Positions 44,178 to 53,054 are shown, counted from the stretch's first letter. The stretch is 64,000 nucleotides of DNA from an uncultured Bacteroidales bacterium (GCA_910578275.1 CAJTPR010000008.1:1-64000); one strand, 5' to 3'. The notes: generated from the letters alone by a model not told the origin. Translations and numbers: made by a program.

Positions 44178-44212
44178 AAAAACCGGCAGCCATGCCTGTT
44201 CATGACTGCCGG
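44178..44212 (-). terminator. Terminator-like hairpin between kdd and kamA
   Basis: On the minus strand, arms 44212-44201 and 44194-44183 form a 12-base stem with one mismatch and a 6-base loop, followed by five T residues. Only 29 bases separate it from the kamA ATG. It may act as a partial terminator or attenuator inside the operon. Confidence 0.7.
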
Positions 44213-44234
44213 GCTGTTTCCTGACAATCTGAAA

Positions 44235-45284
44235 TCAGGCGTAAAGTTCGGTGAATATGTCGCGCAAAGCCTTGTTCTCGCGCAATTCCTGCAACGTGAT
44301 TTCGGCATGGCCCTTGGTGTAACCGTTTCCGACGATCATCGTCACGTCCTTGCCCACGCCTTCGGCGCCCAAGGCTGCCTTGGTGAAGGAGGTGGCCATG
44401 GAGAAGAAATACACCACGCCGTCGTCTTTGGTACAGAGGATGCTGGTCATTTCGGTATTCTCGATGTTGACGTTGTTGATGCACACGTCGCAGAGCTTGC
44501 CGTCGGTAAGTTTCTCGATTTCCTCGTAAATGGCCACGGGCTGCGTGGCGTCGGCGGCAAAGACATAGTCGCAGAAACCGAGTTTCTTCAATCGTTCGGT
44601 ACTCTTGGGACTATGGCAAAGACCGATCACCTTGCCGGTAACGCCCGCGCGTTTCTTGGCTTCGTAGCAGCAGAGCATGCCGCTCTTGCCGCCCGCACCG
44701 ATAATAAGCACGGTATCGCCGGGCTTGACCAGCTTGGCCGTCTGTGCGGGGGCGCCGGCAACGTCCAAAGCGGAAAGAGCCAGGTTTTCGGGCAAGTCGG
44801 AAGGAATCTTGGCATAGATGCCGCTTTCGAACAGGATGGCCTTTCCGTCAATGTCCACCTGGTCGATTTCGGGACGGATTTCCTTGATCTTGTCGATGCG
44901 CAAGGGCGTAAGCGACAGCGATACCAACGTGGCGATCTTGTCCCCTTCCTTGAGGTCGATCTTGCCTTTGAGGGCGTCGCCGATCTTCTCGACGGTTCCC
45001 AGCAACATGCCGCCTGAACCGGTCACGGGATTACGGTGCTTGCCTTGTTTTTCGACGATGCCCGTCATGATCCGGGCGATTTCCTGCTTGTCGCCGCCGG
45101 CCTGTTCCTCGATTTGGGTAAAGCTGGCGGAATCGATATTGAGGGTCTGCACGTCGATGAGAATCTCATTGTCGTACAGGACATCCATGTTGTTGTCTAT
45201 CTTGTCGGCGGGTTGGGGAAGGACGCCTTTGGGGGAAATGACACGGTGGGTACCGTATTTGCTGCCTTTGGGTTGTGTGCTCAT
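44235..45284 (-). CDS. kdd: L-erythro-3,5-diaminohexanoate dehydrogenase
   Basis: NAD-dependent oxidation of 3,5-diaminohexanoate to 3-keto-5-aminohexanoate, third step of lysine fermentation. The protein has 349 residues, as usual for the family. The dinucleotide-binding loop is IIGAGGKSG (about 194-202). The N-terminal part includes KYGTHRVISPKGVLPQPA, and GSGGMLLGTVEK is also conserved. Assignment is by sequence pattern and by its position between kce and kamA. It lies 63 bases after kce; a hairpin occurs in that gap. Confidence 0.93.
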   Translation of the reverse strand: MSTQPKGSKYGTHRVISPKGVLPQPADKIDNNMDVLYDNEILIDVQTLNIDSASFTQIEEQAGGDKQEIARIMTGIVEKQGKHRNPVTGSGGMLLGTVEKIGDALKGKIDLKEGDKIATLVSLSLTPLRIDKIKEIRPEIDQVDIDGKAILFESGIYAKIPSDLPENLALSALDVAGAPAQTAKLVKPGDTVLIIGAGGKSGMLCCYEAKKRAGVTGKVIGLCHSPKSTERLKKLGFCDYVFAADATQPVAIYEEIEKLTDGKLCDVCINNVNIENTEMTSILCTKDDGVVYFFSMATSFTKAALGAEGVGKDVTMIVGNGYTKGHAEITLQELRENKALRDIFTELYA

Positions 45285-45318
45285 GTCTTGGTTTGTTTGA
45301 TATTTTTTATTCGTTTGT

Positions 45319-45340
45319 CCGGAACACGTCCCGTGTCCGG
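45319..45340 (-). other. Intercistronic hairpin between kce and kdd
   Basis: Arms 45319-45328 and 45332-45340 pair over 9 base pairs with one bulged base and a 3-base loop. There is no T-run after it on the minus strand, so it is unlikely to terminate. It may affect mRNA stability or processing. Confidence 0.4.
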
Positions 45341-45347
45341 TTGTTTC

Positions 45348-46178
45348 CTATTTGTTGCGCCCGGGAAGGGAAAGGATGCGACGGGCCTCTTGGGAATCGG
45401 CCACTTCACGTCCCAGTTCCCTGGCCAGGCGAACCACCTTCGCCACCAATTCGCCGTTGCTCTTGGCCAACACGCCGCGTTCGAGGTAGAGATTGTCTTC
45501 GAACCCCACGCGCACGTTGCCGCCCATGACGATGGCTGCCGCGGCAAGGCTGAACGCATGACGTCCGATACCGGTAGCCGTCCAGGTGGAGCCTGCGGGA
45601 ATGGCATTTACCAGCCAGCAGAGGTTGGGCACCGTGGCCGGCGTGCAGCCGGGAACCCCGAGAACGAAATTGAACTGCATGGGATCGCCCGGCACCTGGC
45701 CTTTCCTGGCCATCGTGAGAATCGTGTCGAGATGCCCCATCTCGAAACATTCGTATTCGGGCTTGATATGGTTTTCGAGCATGCGTTTGCCGAAATCGCG
45801 CATGACAGGCATCGTGTTTTCGAAAACCTCGTCGCCGAAGTTGCAGGTTCCGCAATCCAACGTGGCCATTTCGGGGAACAATTCGGTAGGTTGCAGGCGT
45901 TCCTGCGCCGTCATGCCGACCGCCCCGCCCGTGCTGGGGATGAGAATCACATCGGGGCAGACCTTGTAGATGGCATCGATGCATTCCTTGAACCGTTCGC
46001 GGCTCTGGGTGGGCGTTCCGTCGTCCTGACGCACGTGCAAATGCACGATGGCCGCGCCGGCGTCATGAGCCGACTTCGCCTCGCGCACGATTTCCTCCAC
46101 CGTGTAAGGAACCGCCGGATTCTGTTCTTTCGTTACTTCCGCTCCGCAGATGGCGGCCGTGATGATGAGTTTTTCCAT
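45348..46178 (-). CDS. kce: 3-keto-5-aminohexanoate cleavage enzyme
   Basis: Condenses 3-keto-5-aminohexanoate with acetyl-CoA to give acetoacetate and 3-aminobutyryl-CoA. The protein has 276 residues. Zinc ligands H46 and H48 are in IVHLHVR, and E227 in GFEDNLY matches the third ligand of the characterised Clostridium-type enzyme. The TIM-barrel family (BKACE) also acts on other beta-keto acids, but the neighbours make the lysine pathway the clear choice. It follows kal by 3 bases. Confidence 0.93.
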   Translation of the reverse strand: MEKLIITAAICGAEVTKEQNPAVPYTVEEIVREAKSAHDAGAAIVHLHVRQDDGTPTQSRERFKECIDAIYKVCPDVILIPSTGGAVGMTAQERLQPTELFPEMATLDCGTCNFGDEVFENTMPVMRDFGKRMLENHIKPEYECFEMGHLDTILTMARKGQVPGDPMQFNFVLGVPGCTPATVPNLCWLVNAIPAGSTWTATGIGRHAFSLAAAAIVMGGNVRVGFEDNLYLERGVLAKSNGELVAKVVRLARELGREVADSQEARRILSLPGRNK

Positions 46179-46181
46179 GAC

Positions 46182-46571
46182 TTACTTCCTCTGGCAGTTC
46201 TTGGGAGTGACACAGGTTCCGGTAGCGCGGCAAACCACGACGGGTTCGGCCAGCACGTCGGCTGCCGAATCGCAAATATCCGGACGGGGAGCGATGATCT
46301 TGCGCGCCTCGAACTTCATCTTGCGCGAAGTATTGCCTTCGGCCACGATTTCGCCAACGGCCTCGATATAGTCGCCGGCATATACGGGAGCCATGAATTC
46401 CACCATGTCATAAGCCTTGAAGAGGCCTTCGTCGCCGTCGCGCTGGATCAAGAGTTCGGTGGCCACGTCGCCGAAAAGCTGGAGCATGCGCGCTCCATCC
46501 ACCAAATTGCCGCCGTAATGGGCGTCGTGCGCGCTCATGCGCAAACGGATAACCGACTTGTAAGTTGTCAT
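46182..46571 (-). CDS. kal: 3-aminobutyryl-CoA ammonia-lyase
   Basis: Removes ammonia from 3-aminobutyryl-CoA to form crotonyl-CoA. The protein has 129 residues with a single hotdog domain: MSAHDAHYGGNLVDGARML, VEFMAPVYAGDYIEAVGE, then FEARKIIAPR. Length and position between the CoA-transferase and kce genes match the lysine-fermentation enzyme. Hotdog thioesterases are the alternative, but the gene context argues against that. The gap to atoD is 56 bases and holds a weak hairpin at 46609-46628. Confidence 0.9.
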   Translation of the reverse strand: MTTYKSVIRLRMSAHDAHYGGNLVDGARMLQLFGDVATELLIQRDGDEGLFKAYDMVEFMAPVYAGDYIEAVGEIVAEGNTSRKMKFEARKIIAPRPDICDSAADVLAEPVVVCRATGTCVTPKNCQRK

Positions 46572-46627
46572 TATTCTAGTTTTTTATTGTTTCAGGTTTT
46601 CAGTCCAAGGCAAGGCCCCTGCCATGC

Positions 46628-47272
46628 CTATCTTACGATATGTTTGACCAAGATGGACGGGGTGATGACCGCTTCGGGTTCGATTTCTCCGGGTTCCACG
46701 AGGTCGTTGATTTCGGCAATGACGGTGGTGGCGGCCATCGCCATCATGGGATTGAAGTTTTGCGAAGTGCCGCGATAAACGAGGTTGCCTTCGCTGTCGC
46801 CCTTGCTGGCTCCGATCAAGGCGAAGTCCGCCCGCAGGGGTTTTTCGAGCAGATAATCCTTGCCGTCCACGTTCACCACTTGCTTGCCTTCGGCCACGAC
46901 CGTACCCAGTCCCGTGGCGGTCAGCACGCCGCCCAATCCGGCTCCGCCGCAACGGATCCTTTCGGCCAGACTGCCCTGAGGACAGAACTCCACCTTGAGT
47001 TCGCCCGCGTTCATCTGGTCCATCGTGTTCTGATTGGTTCCGATATGGGAAACGTAAAGTTTGGCAACCTGCTTGTTGGTGATGAGCTTGCCCACCCCGC
47101 GATCGGGATAGCCGGTATCGTTGCTGATAAGCGTCAGGTTCTTCTTGCCCGACTCCGCCAAGGCGTCGATGACGCGCAAGGGCGTTCCGACCGTTAAAAA
47201 GCCGCCCACCATGATGGTGTCGCCGTCTTTGATCATGTCCACGGCCTGTTGGACGCTGATGAACTTGTCCAT
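46628..47272 (-). CDS. atoD: Acetoacetate/butyrate CoA-transferase, alpha subunit
   Basis: Alpha subunit of a family I CoA-transferase, here likely to move CoA between acetoacetate and butyryl- or acetyl-CoA in lysine fermentation. The protein has 214 residues. The alpha-subunit signature DGDTIMVGGFLTVGTP is at about residues 16-31, followed by HIGTNQNTM, RCGGAGLGG and NFNPMMAMAA, all as in E. coli AtoD. The SENG motif with the catalytic glutamate belongs to the beta subunit, and no beta-subunit gene is found anywhere in the window. It is the first gene of the minus-strand cluster, divergent from pyrE. Confidence 0.9.
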   Translation of the reverse strand: MDKFISVQQAVDMIKDGDTIMVGGFLTVGTPLRVIDALAESGKKNLTLISNDTGYPDRGVGKLITNKQVAKLYVSHIGTNQNTMDQMNAGELKVEFCPQGSLAERIRCGGAGLGGVLTATGLGTVVAEGKQVVNVDGKDYLLEKPLRADFALIGASKGDSEGNLVYRGTSQNFNPMMAMAATTVIAEINDLVEPGEIEPEAVITPSILVKHIVR

Positions 47273-47309
47273 AATATCGATGTTTTTATTTTCCGTAATA
47301 CGCGATTGG

Positions 47310-47317
47310 CAAATTTA
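47310..47317 (-). promoter_or_regulatory. Candidate -7 element for the lysine-degradation cluster
   Basis: TAAATTTG on the minus strand, 37 bases before the atoD ATG. No TTTG lies at the -33 spacing, so only half the promoter matches. Confidence 0.5.
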
Positions 47318-47423
47318 ATGAAAAAATGGGTAATCACCTATACCCGTAAGGCAAGGAAAGACCCGGAAACCGTCCGTGCGGACACATGGCAAGACGGTGT
47401 TTCACATTTTGCTCCCAACGATG

Positions 47424-47431
47424 TACCTTTG
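47424..47431 (+). promoter_or_regulatory. Candidate -7 element for the pyrE operon
   Basis: TACCTTTG fits TAnnTTTG, 24 bases before the pyrE ATG. TTTC at 47400-47403 lies 20 bases upstream, one base off the TTTG consensus. Confidence 0.5.
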
Positions 47432-47455
47432 CGGGCATCTTAACGAACAAGCACT

Positions 47456-48118
47456 ATGGTGGACTTCGCACAGGCCCGACGGCATGAATCCAGTCTGGAA
47501 ACGGCCAAATTCCTTTTGCAGGTAAGAGCCGTGAAACTGAACAACGACGAACCCTTCATCTGGGCTTCGGGACGCAAATCTCCCATTTACTGCGACAACC
47601 GCATCACCCTTTCCTATCCGCACATCCGTACTTTCATCCGGCAGGAATTCGTCAGGATTATCGAAAACAAGATAGGCCCGGTAGACGCCATCGCGGGCGT
47701 GGCCACAGGCGGCATCCCGCAAGGGGCGTTGGTGGCGCAGGAACTGGGCTTGCCTTTCGTCTACGTGCGTGCCGAAGCCAAGAAACACGGCATGGGCAAC
47801 CGGATCGAAGGCGAAATAGGATCGGGCAAGTCCGTGGCAGTGATCGAAGACCTGGTTTCCACGGGCAAAAGCAGCCTGCTGGCCGTGGAGGCATTGCGCG
47901 AACATGGCTGCGACACCAAGGGCATGCTGGCCGTGTTCACCTACGGGCTGGACATAGCCGAAAGGAATTTCTCGCAAGCCAGGATTCCGCTCTACACGTT
48001 GACGAACTATGACGACCTGGTGGAGTGTGCCGTCCAACTCGAACTGCTGCCCGCTTCCGACCTCGAATCCTTGCAAGAATGGCGCAAGGATCCCGAAGCC
48101 TGGTCGGACGCGCATTAG
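47456..48118 (+). CDS. pyrE: Orotate phosphoribosyltransferase
   Basis: Makes OMP from orotate and PRPP in pyrimidine synthesis. The protein has 220 residues. ATG 47456 lies 24 bases after a -7 element. Family marks are FIWASGRKSPIYCDNR, AGVATGGIPQGALVA and the PRPP loop VIEDLVSTGKSSL. First of four plus-strand genes; the SRPBCC-like gene follows after 83 bases. Confidence 0.97.
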   Translation: MVDFAQARRHESSLETAKFLLQVRAVKLNNDEPFIWASGRKSPIYCDNRITLSYPHIRTFIRQEFVRIIENKIGPVDAIAGVATGGIPQGALVAQELGLPFVYVRAEAKKHGMGNRIEGEIGSGKSVAVIEDLVSTGKSSLLAVEALREHGCDTKGMLAVFTYGLDIAERNFSQARIPLYTLTNYDDLVECAVQLELLPASDLESLQEWRKDPEAWSDAH

Positions 48119-48201
48119 GTCCCGGACAGGGCGCACGGGACGCAAGCCATGCCCGGCATGCCAATCGCGGGCAAGAACCTTAATCCAAAAGCAACCGACA
48201 A

Positions 48202-48645
48202 ATGAAAGCGACTTCAGATATTTTGCAAGTGGCCGGCGACCCGGCCACGGCCTATCGCAAGATCAGCGACTTTTCCTCCTTGGCGGGCATGATGCCCGAC
48301 CAGGTGCAAGACTTCAAGGCCACCGAAGACACCTGCTCGCTCAACGTGGGCGGCATGGCGCAAATCGACATGCGCATCAGCCAGAAAGTGGAACCGAGCC
48401 TGGTGGTGATAAATTCCGAGGCCGGCTCGCCTTTTTCGTTCACGTTGGCATTCCATTTCACCAAGACGGCGGAAAACATGTTCCAATCGCAAGTGGAAGC
48501 CGAAGTGAACGTGAACATGATCATGGGAGCCGTGCTCAAACCGCAAATCCAGAAATTCGTCGATACGCTGAACCGGCACATCAAGACTTTTTGTGAAAGC
48601 GTTGCCGGATCGGCCACGGACGGAACCCAAGGGAAAACGGCATAG
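48202..48645 (+). CDS. SRPBCC-like small protein
   Basis: The protein has 147 residues and no signal peptide. The pattern (short N-terminal strand, helix AYRKISDFSSLAGMM, then a curved sheet with TCSLNVGGMAQIDMRI and a long C-terminal helix QKFVDTLNRHIKTF) fits the SRPBCC ligand-binding fold. A similar gene often follows pyrE in Bacteroidota, as I recall. The ligand is unknown. It ends 3 bases before rlmD, so the two are likely cotranscribed. Confidence 0.7.
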   Translation: MKATSDILQVAGDPATAYRKISDFSSLAGMMPDQVQDFKATEDTCSLNVGGMAQIDMRISQKVEPSLVVINSEAGSPFSFTLAFHFTKTAENMFQSQVEAEVNVNMIMGAVLKPQIQKFVDTLNRHIKTFCESVAGSATDGTQGKTA

Positions 48646-48648
48646 CCC

Positions 48649-50127
48649 ATGGCACGCAAGAACAGGAACCAGCCGAACAGGGTCATAGAAAACGTGCGCA
48701 TCGAGAAAGCGGCCGCCGAAGGCAATTCGCTGGCGCATGTGGACGGGAAAGTGCTTTTCGTGGGTTATACCGCCCCCGGCGACCTGGTCGACGTGGAAGT
48801 AGTCCGCTCCAAGTCGGGCTACATGCAAGGCCGGATCCTGAACCTGAAAGAAAAAAGCCCCTTGCGCCGCGCGCCTTTTTGCCAGCATTTCGGGCTTTGC
48901 GGAGGCTGCAAATGGCAACATCTTCGCTACGAGGAACAACTCCGACAGAAGCAAACGCAAGTACGCGACCACCTGGAACGTATCGGCAAGTTGGAACTGC
49001 CGCAAGGAATGCCCATCCTGGGCGTGGACGGCGTGGAAGAAAATCCCTCGTACCGCAACAAGCTGGAATTCACTTTTTCGGTGAAACGATGGCTCACGGA
49101 CGACGAAGTGGCAACGGGCGGACAACTCGACGCGCAGGCACGGGAAGGGCTGGGTTTCCATTTGGCCGGAAAATTCGACAAGGTGCTTGACCTGGAACGA
49201 TGCCATCTTCAACCCGAACCGAGCAACGCCATCCGCCTTTTCATCAAACAGGCCGCCCAGGAAGAGGGACTGGATTTCCACGACATCCGCAACAAGACCG
49301 GATATATGCGCAACATCATGCTGCGCAACACCTTGCAAGGTGACTTCATGGTGGTGGTGATCATCGGCCAAAAGCCGAATGCGGCGTTCAACACGTTCAT
49401 GGAACGTGTCAAGACCCGGTTTCCATGCATAAGAAGCCTGATGTACGCGGTCAACACCAAGGTAAACGACAGCATGGCCGACCTGGACATCGAACTTTTC
49501 AGCGGGGAACCCTACCTAGTCATGGAAATGCCCGCCTACAAGCCGGACGAACCTGACTTGAAGTTCCGCGTGGGCCCCAAGTCGTTTTATCAGACCAATA
49601 CCGTCCAGGCGGCGCGGCTATACAGGCAAGCGGCCGAGTTTGCCGACATCAAGCCTCATCAGACCGTGTACGACCTTTATACCGGCACCGGCACGATCGC
49701 CAACTACGTGGCGCGAGGGGCGAAAAAAGTCGTCGGAATCGAATATGTGGAAGCGGCGGTGAAAGACGCACGCGTCAATTCGCGGCTGAACCATATCGGC
49801 AATACCGAGTTCTTCGCGGGCGACATGGCGCAGGTCTTCTCCACGCGGTTCGTCGAAGAACACGGCATTCCCGATGTGATAATCACCGACCCCCCGCGCG
49901 AGGGCATGCACGAGAACGTGACGAACTGCCTGTTGAACGACGCCCTTTTCGGGCAAAAACCGACACGTCTGGTGTACGTGAGTTGCAACTCCGCCACCCA
50001 GGCTCGCGACCTGGAAAGGCTTTCGTCCAGATACAAGGTCTTGAACCACCGGGCGGTGGATATGTTTCCGTTTACCGACCACGTGGAAAGCGTGGTGCTC
50101 CTGGAACGCATGAACCATGAAGATTAA
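48649..50127 (+). CDS. rlmD: 23S rRNA (uracil-C5)-methyltransferase RlmD
   Basis: Methylates a uridine of 23S rRNA (U1939 in E. coli numbering). The protein has 492 residues. An N-terminal TRAM domain is followed by a 4Fe-4S site with C78, C84, C87 and probably C185 (CQHFGLCGGC). The SAM-binding part contains DLYTGTGTIANYVA and TDPPREGMH. The catalytic cysteine is in VYVSCNSATQARD. Bacteroidota have several homologues of this family, so the target uridine is not certain. Its last 11 bases overlap the following serine hydrolase gene. Confidence 0.88.
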   Translation: MARKNRNQPNRVIENVRIEKAAAEGNSLAHVDGKVLFVGYTAPGDLVDVEVVRSKSGYMQGRILNLKEKSPLRRAPFCQHFGLCGGCKWQHLRYEEQLRQKQTQVRDHLERIGKLELPQGMPILGVDGVEENPSYRNKLEFTFSVKRWLTDDEVATGGQLDAQAREGLGFHLAGKFDKVLDLERCHLQPEPSNAIRLFIKQAAQEEGLDFHDIRNKTGYMRNIMLRNTLQGDFMVVVIIGQKPNAAFNTFMERVKTRFPCIRSLMYAVNTKVNDSMADLDIELFSGEPYLVMEMPAYKPDEPDLKFRVGPKSFYQTNTVQAARLYRQAAEFADIKPHQTVYDLYTGTGTIANYVARGAKKVVGIEYVEAAVKDARVNSRLNHIGNTEFFAGDMAQVFSTRFVEEHGIPDVIITDPPREGMHENVTNCLLNDALFGQKPTRLVYVSCNSATQARDLERLSSRYKVLNHRAVDMFPFTDHVESVVLLERMNHED

Positions 50128-51295
50128 GGGACTTCTCGTTTTGCTGGCCGGCGCGGCCCTCGTCTCGGCTGCGGCGATATTGTCCTGGCCGGGCAATTAT
50201 TACGTGCATCGCGCCTTGTGGCACACTTACCCGAAGATAGACCAATACCCCATTTTCGAGAACCGGGTGGTCAAGGCCGGAAAACCCGCGCCCATGGCCT
50301 TTGCGCCGGGGGTATCGGAACGGAAAGCGGACAGCGTGTTCGAAGACGACTTCGCCCGTTACGGGACGGTGGCGTACCTGGTACTGAAAGACGGGAAAAT
50401 CTTTGCCGAACAATATTGGGAAGGCTACGGGAAAACCTCGCGCAGCAATTCCTTTTCGATGGCAAAAAGCATCGTCTCGCTGCTGACAGGATGCGCCATC
50501 AGGGACGGATTCATCGAAAGCGTCGACCAGCCCGTATCCGACTTCTTGCCTCAATGGCAATCGTTCGAAGGGAGACCGCTTCTCATCAGGGACCTGCTCA
50601 CCATGAGCGCGGGGGTGAAATGGGACGAAAGCGCCACTTCGCTCTTTTCGACCACCACCGAGGCCTATTACGGCAAGGACTTATGGCGATTGACGCAAAG
50701 CGAGGTGCTGACGGCCGAACCGGGAAAATACTTCAACTACCAAAGCGGTGTCACGCAGATATTGGCGTTCCTGTTGAAAAAGGCGACAGGGAAGAACATC
50801 GCCGACTACGCTTCGGAAAAGATCTGGACTCCTATCGGGGCCGAAGAAGACGCCCTTTGGAGCCTGGATCGCAAGGACGGCATGGAAAAAGCCTACTGTT
50901 GTTTCAACAGCAACGCCCGCGATTTCGCCCGCCTGGGACAACTGGTGTTGCAAGACGGCTATTGGAACGCGCCCGAAGGACGTATCAGCGTGGTGGATTC
51001 AGCCTACGTGGCACAAGCCACTTCGCCGGCCAGTTACCTGAAAACCGTTTTGCGCGACGGCAGGGAAGCCCCTTGCACGATGTACGGCTTCCAATTCTGG
51101 CTGATGAACTACAAAGGCCACGACGTGAAATATTTCCGCGGCATATTGGGCCAATACATCATGGTCATTCCCGACCTGGACGCGGTCATCGTCCGTCTCG
51201 GACACCGCCGCGCCAAGGAATACGACATCAGCCAAGACTACCCGCTGGACATGGAAATCTGGTTGGAAGCGGGATTGAGGATGATGGGGGAATGA
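50117..51295 (+). CDS. Serine hydrolase, class C beta-lactamase family
   Basis: The protein has 392 residues with an N-terminal hydrophobic segment (about 5-22) that acts as a signal or anchor. SxxK is SMAK (S114, K117). YFN in GKYFNYQSG is the second element. The third element is not a clear KTG; GILGQY near residue 343 may replace it. The family covers esterases and peptidases; the substrate is unknown. It is distinct from the hydrolase at 6530 outside the motifs. It overlaps rlmD by 11 bases and ends the operon, with no terminator hairpin visible before the opposing gene at 51318. Confidence 0.85.
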   Translation: MKIKGLLVLLAGAALVSAAAILSWPGNYYVHRALWHTYPKIDQYPIFENRVVKAGKPAPMAFAPGVSERKADSVFEDDFARYGTVAYLVLKDGKIFAEQYWEGYGKTSRSNSFSMAKSIVSLLTGCAIRDGFIESVDQPVSDFLPQWQSFEGRPLLIRDLLTMSAGVKWDESATSLFSTTTEAYYGKDLWRLTQSEVLTAEPGKYFNYQSGVTQILAFLLKKATGKNIADYASEKIWTPIGAEEDALWSLDRKDGMEKAYCCFNSNARDFARLGQLVLQDGYWNAPEGRISVVDSAYVAQATSPASYLKTVLRDGREAPCTMYGFQFWLMNYKGHDVKYFRGILGQYIMVIPDLDAVIVRLGHRRAKEYDISQDYPLDMEIWLEAGLRMMGE

Positions 51296-51317
51296 CCATT
51301 CTTGCGGTCTGTCGGTC

Positions 51318-52322
51318 TTAAAACGCTATCTTCTTCGACTTCATTTGGAAAGTGTAACCGATGCCGATGGTGAGGAATTCCCGGAACTGGACCTTGGGAC
51401 CTCCCAGCGTGCCGTCTTTCTTGATCGATTTCACCTTCTCGTCATATTTGAGCGACGTGCCGATGCTGGCCGAGAAATAACTGTTGATGGCCATTTCCAG
51501 CCCCACGTTCCAATCCACGACGATATTGCCGAATCGACGGTTGTAGGGAGTAAAGAAACTCGCGTCCGATTTCAACGTGAAGTTTTTCCAGAATGTCCAA
51601 GCGAAATTGATTTTCAACGACATGCCCATATCGCACGTTACATGCTTGCCCGAGTCCACGCCGAAAGCCCCTTGGCGCGCCAAAAAGTCGTCCATCACGA
51701 AGGTGGTGCGGGCGCCGATCGGCGAGAAATAAACGGAAAGCAAGGTCTTGAGCCGATATTCGATACCCACCGAAGTGTTCACGTAACCGGGAGCGAAGAT
51801 GGCCGATATGTAGTTGTCGTGATTCTTACGTCCGTTGGACTTGGCGTAACCCAAGTCGTATTGCGTTTCCATGCTGGCATAGGCCGTGTAGAAGAAATGG
51901 TCGCCTGGAATGGCGTAACCGTAACTGGTGGAAAGCAAGAGGTTGTCGGCCGTCTTGTTCAAGCCGTTGGTCTTCGTATAGGACAAGCCGTAGCCCGTCT
52001 TGAGCAAGGTTTCCCAGACATGCCCCTGATAGGAATAGAGCAGTTTCATGTCCACCTTGCCGCTTCCCGCCAACGAGCTTTCACCACCTGCCGCCCAGTT
52101 TTGCTGATAGTTCTGGGCGAAATTGACGCCGCCGGCAAAGTCGAACGTCCAACGTTTGAGCGACGAATCCACGGGACGGACCCACTTGGTCTTTTCTTTC
52201 TTTTCCTTTTTTTCGGGTGCCGCCGACGCTTGCGTCGAAAGTCCGGCCTCGGCCCGCACCAAAGAGGGAATCCACATCAATGACATGGAAAACAAAACGA
52301 ATAGTGTTTTTAACGTTTTCAT
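51318..52322 (-). CDS. DUF3078-family outer-membrane beta-barrel-like protein
   Basis: The protein has 334 residues with a signal peptide ending near SLVRAEA, then a lysine/glutamate-rich linker (EKKEKKEKTK). The mature part has alternating strands with aromatic ends (FAQNYQQNWAAGGESSLAG, LLYSYQGHVWETLLKTGYG) and ends KSKKIAF. The NWxxGG segment near the start is the characteristic mark of DUF3078. Function unknown; an outer-membrane barrel is inferred. ATG 52322 precedes the signal peptide, and the -7 element lies at 52356-52363. Confidence 0.8.
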   Translation of the reverse strand: MKTLKTLFVLFSMSLMWIPSLVRAEAGLSTQASAAPEKKEKKEKTKWVRPVDSSLKRWTFDFAGGVNFAQNYQQNWAAGGESSLAGSGKVDMKLLYSYQGHVWETLLKTGYGLSYTKTNGLNKTADNLLLSTSYGYAIPGDHFFYTAYASMETQYDLGYAKSNGRKNHDNYISAIFAPGYVNTSVGIEYRLKTLLSVYFSPIGARTTFVMDDFLARQGAFGVDSGKHVTCDMGMSLKINFAWTFWKNFTLKSDASFFTPYNRRFGNIVVDWNVGLEMAINSYFSASIGTSLKYDEKVKSIKKDGTLGGPKVQFREFLTIGIGYTFQMKSKKIAF

Positions 52323-52355
52323 AATCAATTTTGTTTTTTCAAGGAATGGAGGGCG

Positions 52356-52363
52356 CAAAGGTA
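52356..52363 (-). promoter_or_regulatory. Candidate -7 element for the DUF3078 gene
   Basis: TACCTTTG on the minus strand, 33 bases before the ATG at 52322. The -33 position has no TTTG. Confidence 0.4.
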
Positions 52364-52403
52364 TAAAAAATTCGTAACTTCGCGAGGTTAAAAAACTTAC
52401 AAT

Positions 52404-53054
52404 ATGGCTTTTATCCTTTCCCCCTCCCTGTTGTCCGCCGACTTCGCCGACTTGCGACAGGCCATCGAACTGATTAACAATACGGAGGCCGACTGGTTCC
52501 ATATCGATGTGATGGACGGGGTCTTCGTTCCCAACATCACCATCGGCCAACCCGTTGTGAAAGCCATCAAGAAACACGCCAGGAAACCTTTGGACGTGCA
52601 TCTGATGATCGTCGATCCCGACCGTTACATACGTTCGTTCAAGGAAGCGGGCGCCGACTGGCTTACCGTGCATGCGGAAGCCTGCCGCCACTTGAACCGC
52701 ACCTTGAGCCAGATCCGCGAAGAAGGCATGAAGGCGGGTGTTTCCATCAATCCGCACACGCCCGTGTCGATGCTGGAAAACATCATCGAATACGCCGACC
52801 TGGTCTTGGTCATGAGCGTGAACCCCGGCTTCGGAGGACAGAAGTTCATCGGCAATTCCTATCGCAAGATCGAGGAACTGAACCGTCTCAAACAAAAATA
52901 CAACCCCTCGCTGGTCATCGAAGTGGACGGCGGGGTGAACCTCGACAACGCGCCCGCCCTGCTCTCGGCCGGCGCGGACGCGCTGGTGGCGGGGAACGCC
53001 GTCTTTTCCGCACCCGATATTCCCGAGCGCATCGCCACGTTCAAAAAGATGTGA
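52404..53054 (+). CDS. rpe: Ribulose-phosphate 3-epimerase
   Basis: Interconverts ribulose 5-phosphate and xylulose 5-phosphate in the pentose phosphate pathway. The protein has 216 residues, the standard length. Family marks: LSPSLLSADFADL, WFHIDVMDGVFVPNITIG with metal and catalytic residues, LDVHLMIVDP, VMSVNPGFGGQKFI and VDGGVNLDNA. Divergent from the DUF3078 gene; pyrG follows after 73 bases with its own -7 element. Confidence 0.97.
   Translation: MAFILSPSLLSADFADLRQAIELINNTEADWFHIDVMDGVFVPNITIGQPVVKAIKKHARKPLDVHLMIVDPDRYIRSFKEAGADWLTVHAEACRHLNRTLSQIREEGMKAGVSINPHTPVSMLENIIEYADLVLVMSVNPGFGGQKFIGNSYRKIEELNRLKQKYNPSLVIEVDGGVNLDNAPALLSAGADALVAGNAVFSAPDIPERIATFKKM

Noticed and set aside
46628..47272. 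CoA-transferase beta subunit
   Set aside because: The signature GGFLTVGTP and RCGGAGLGG belong to the alpha subunit, and the beta-subunit SENG motif is absent.
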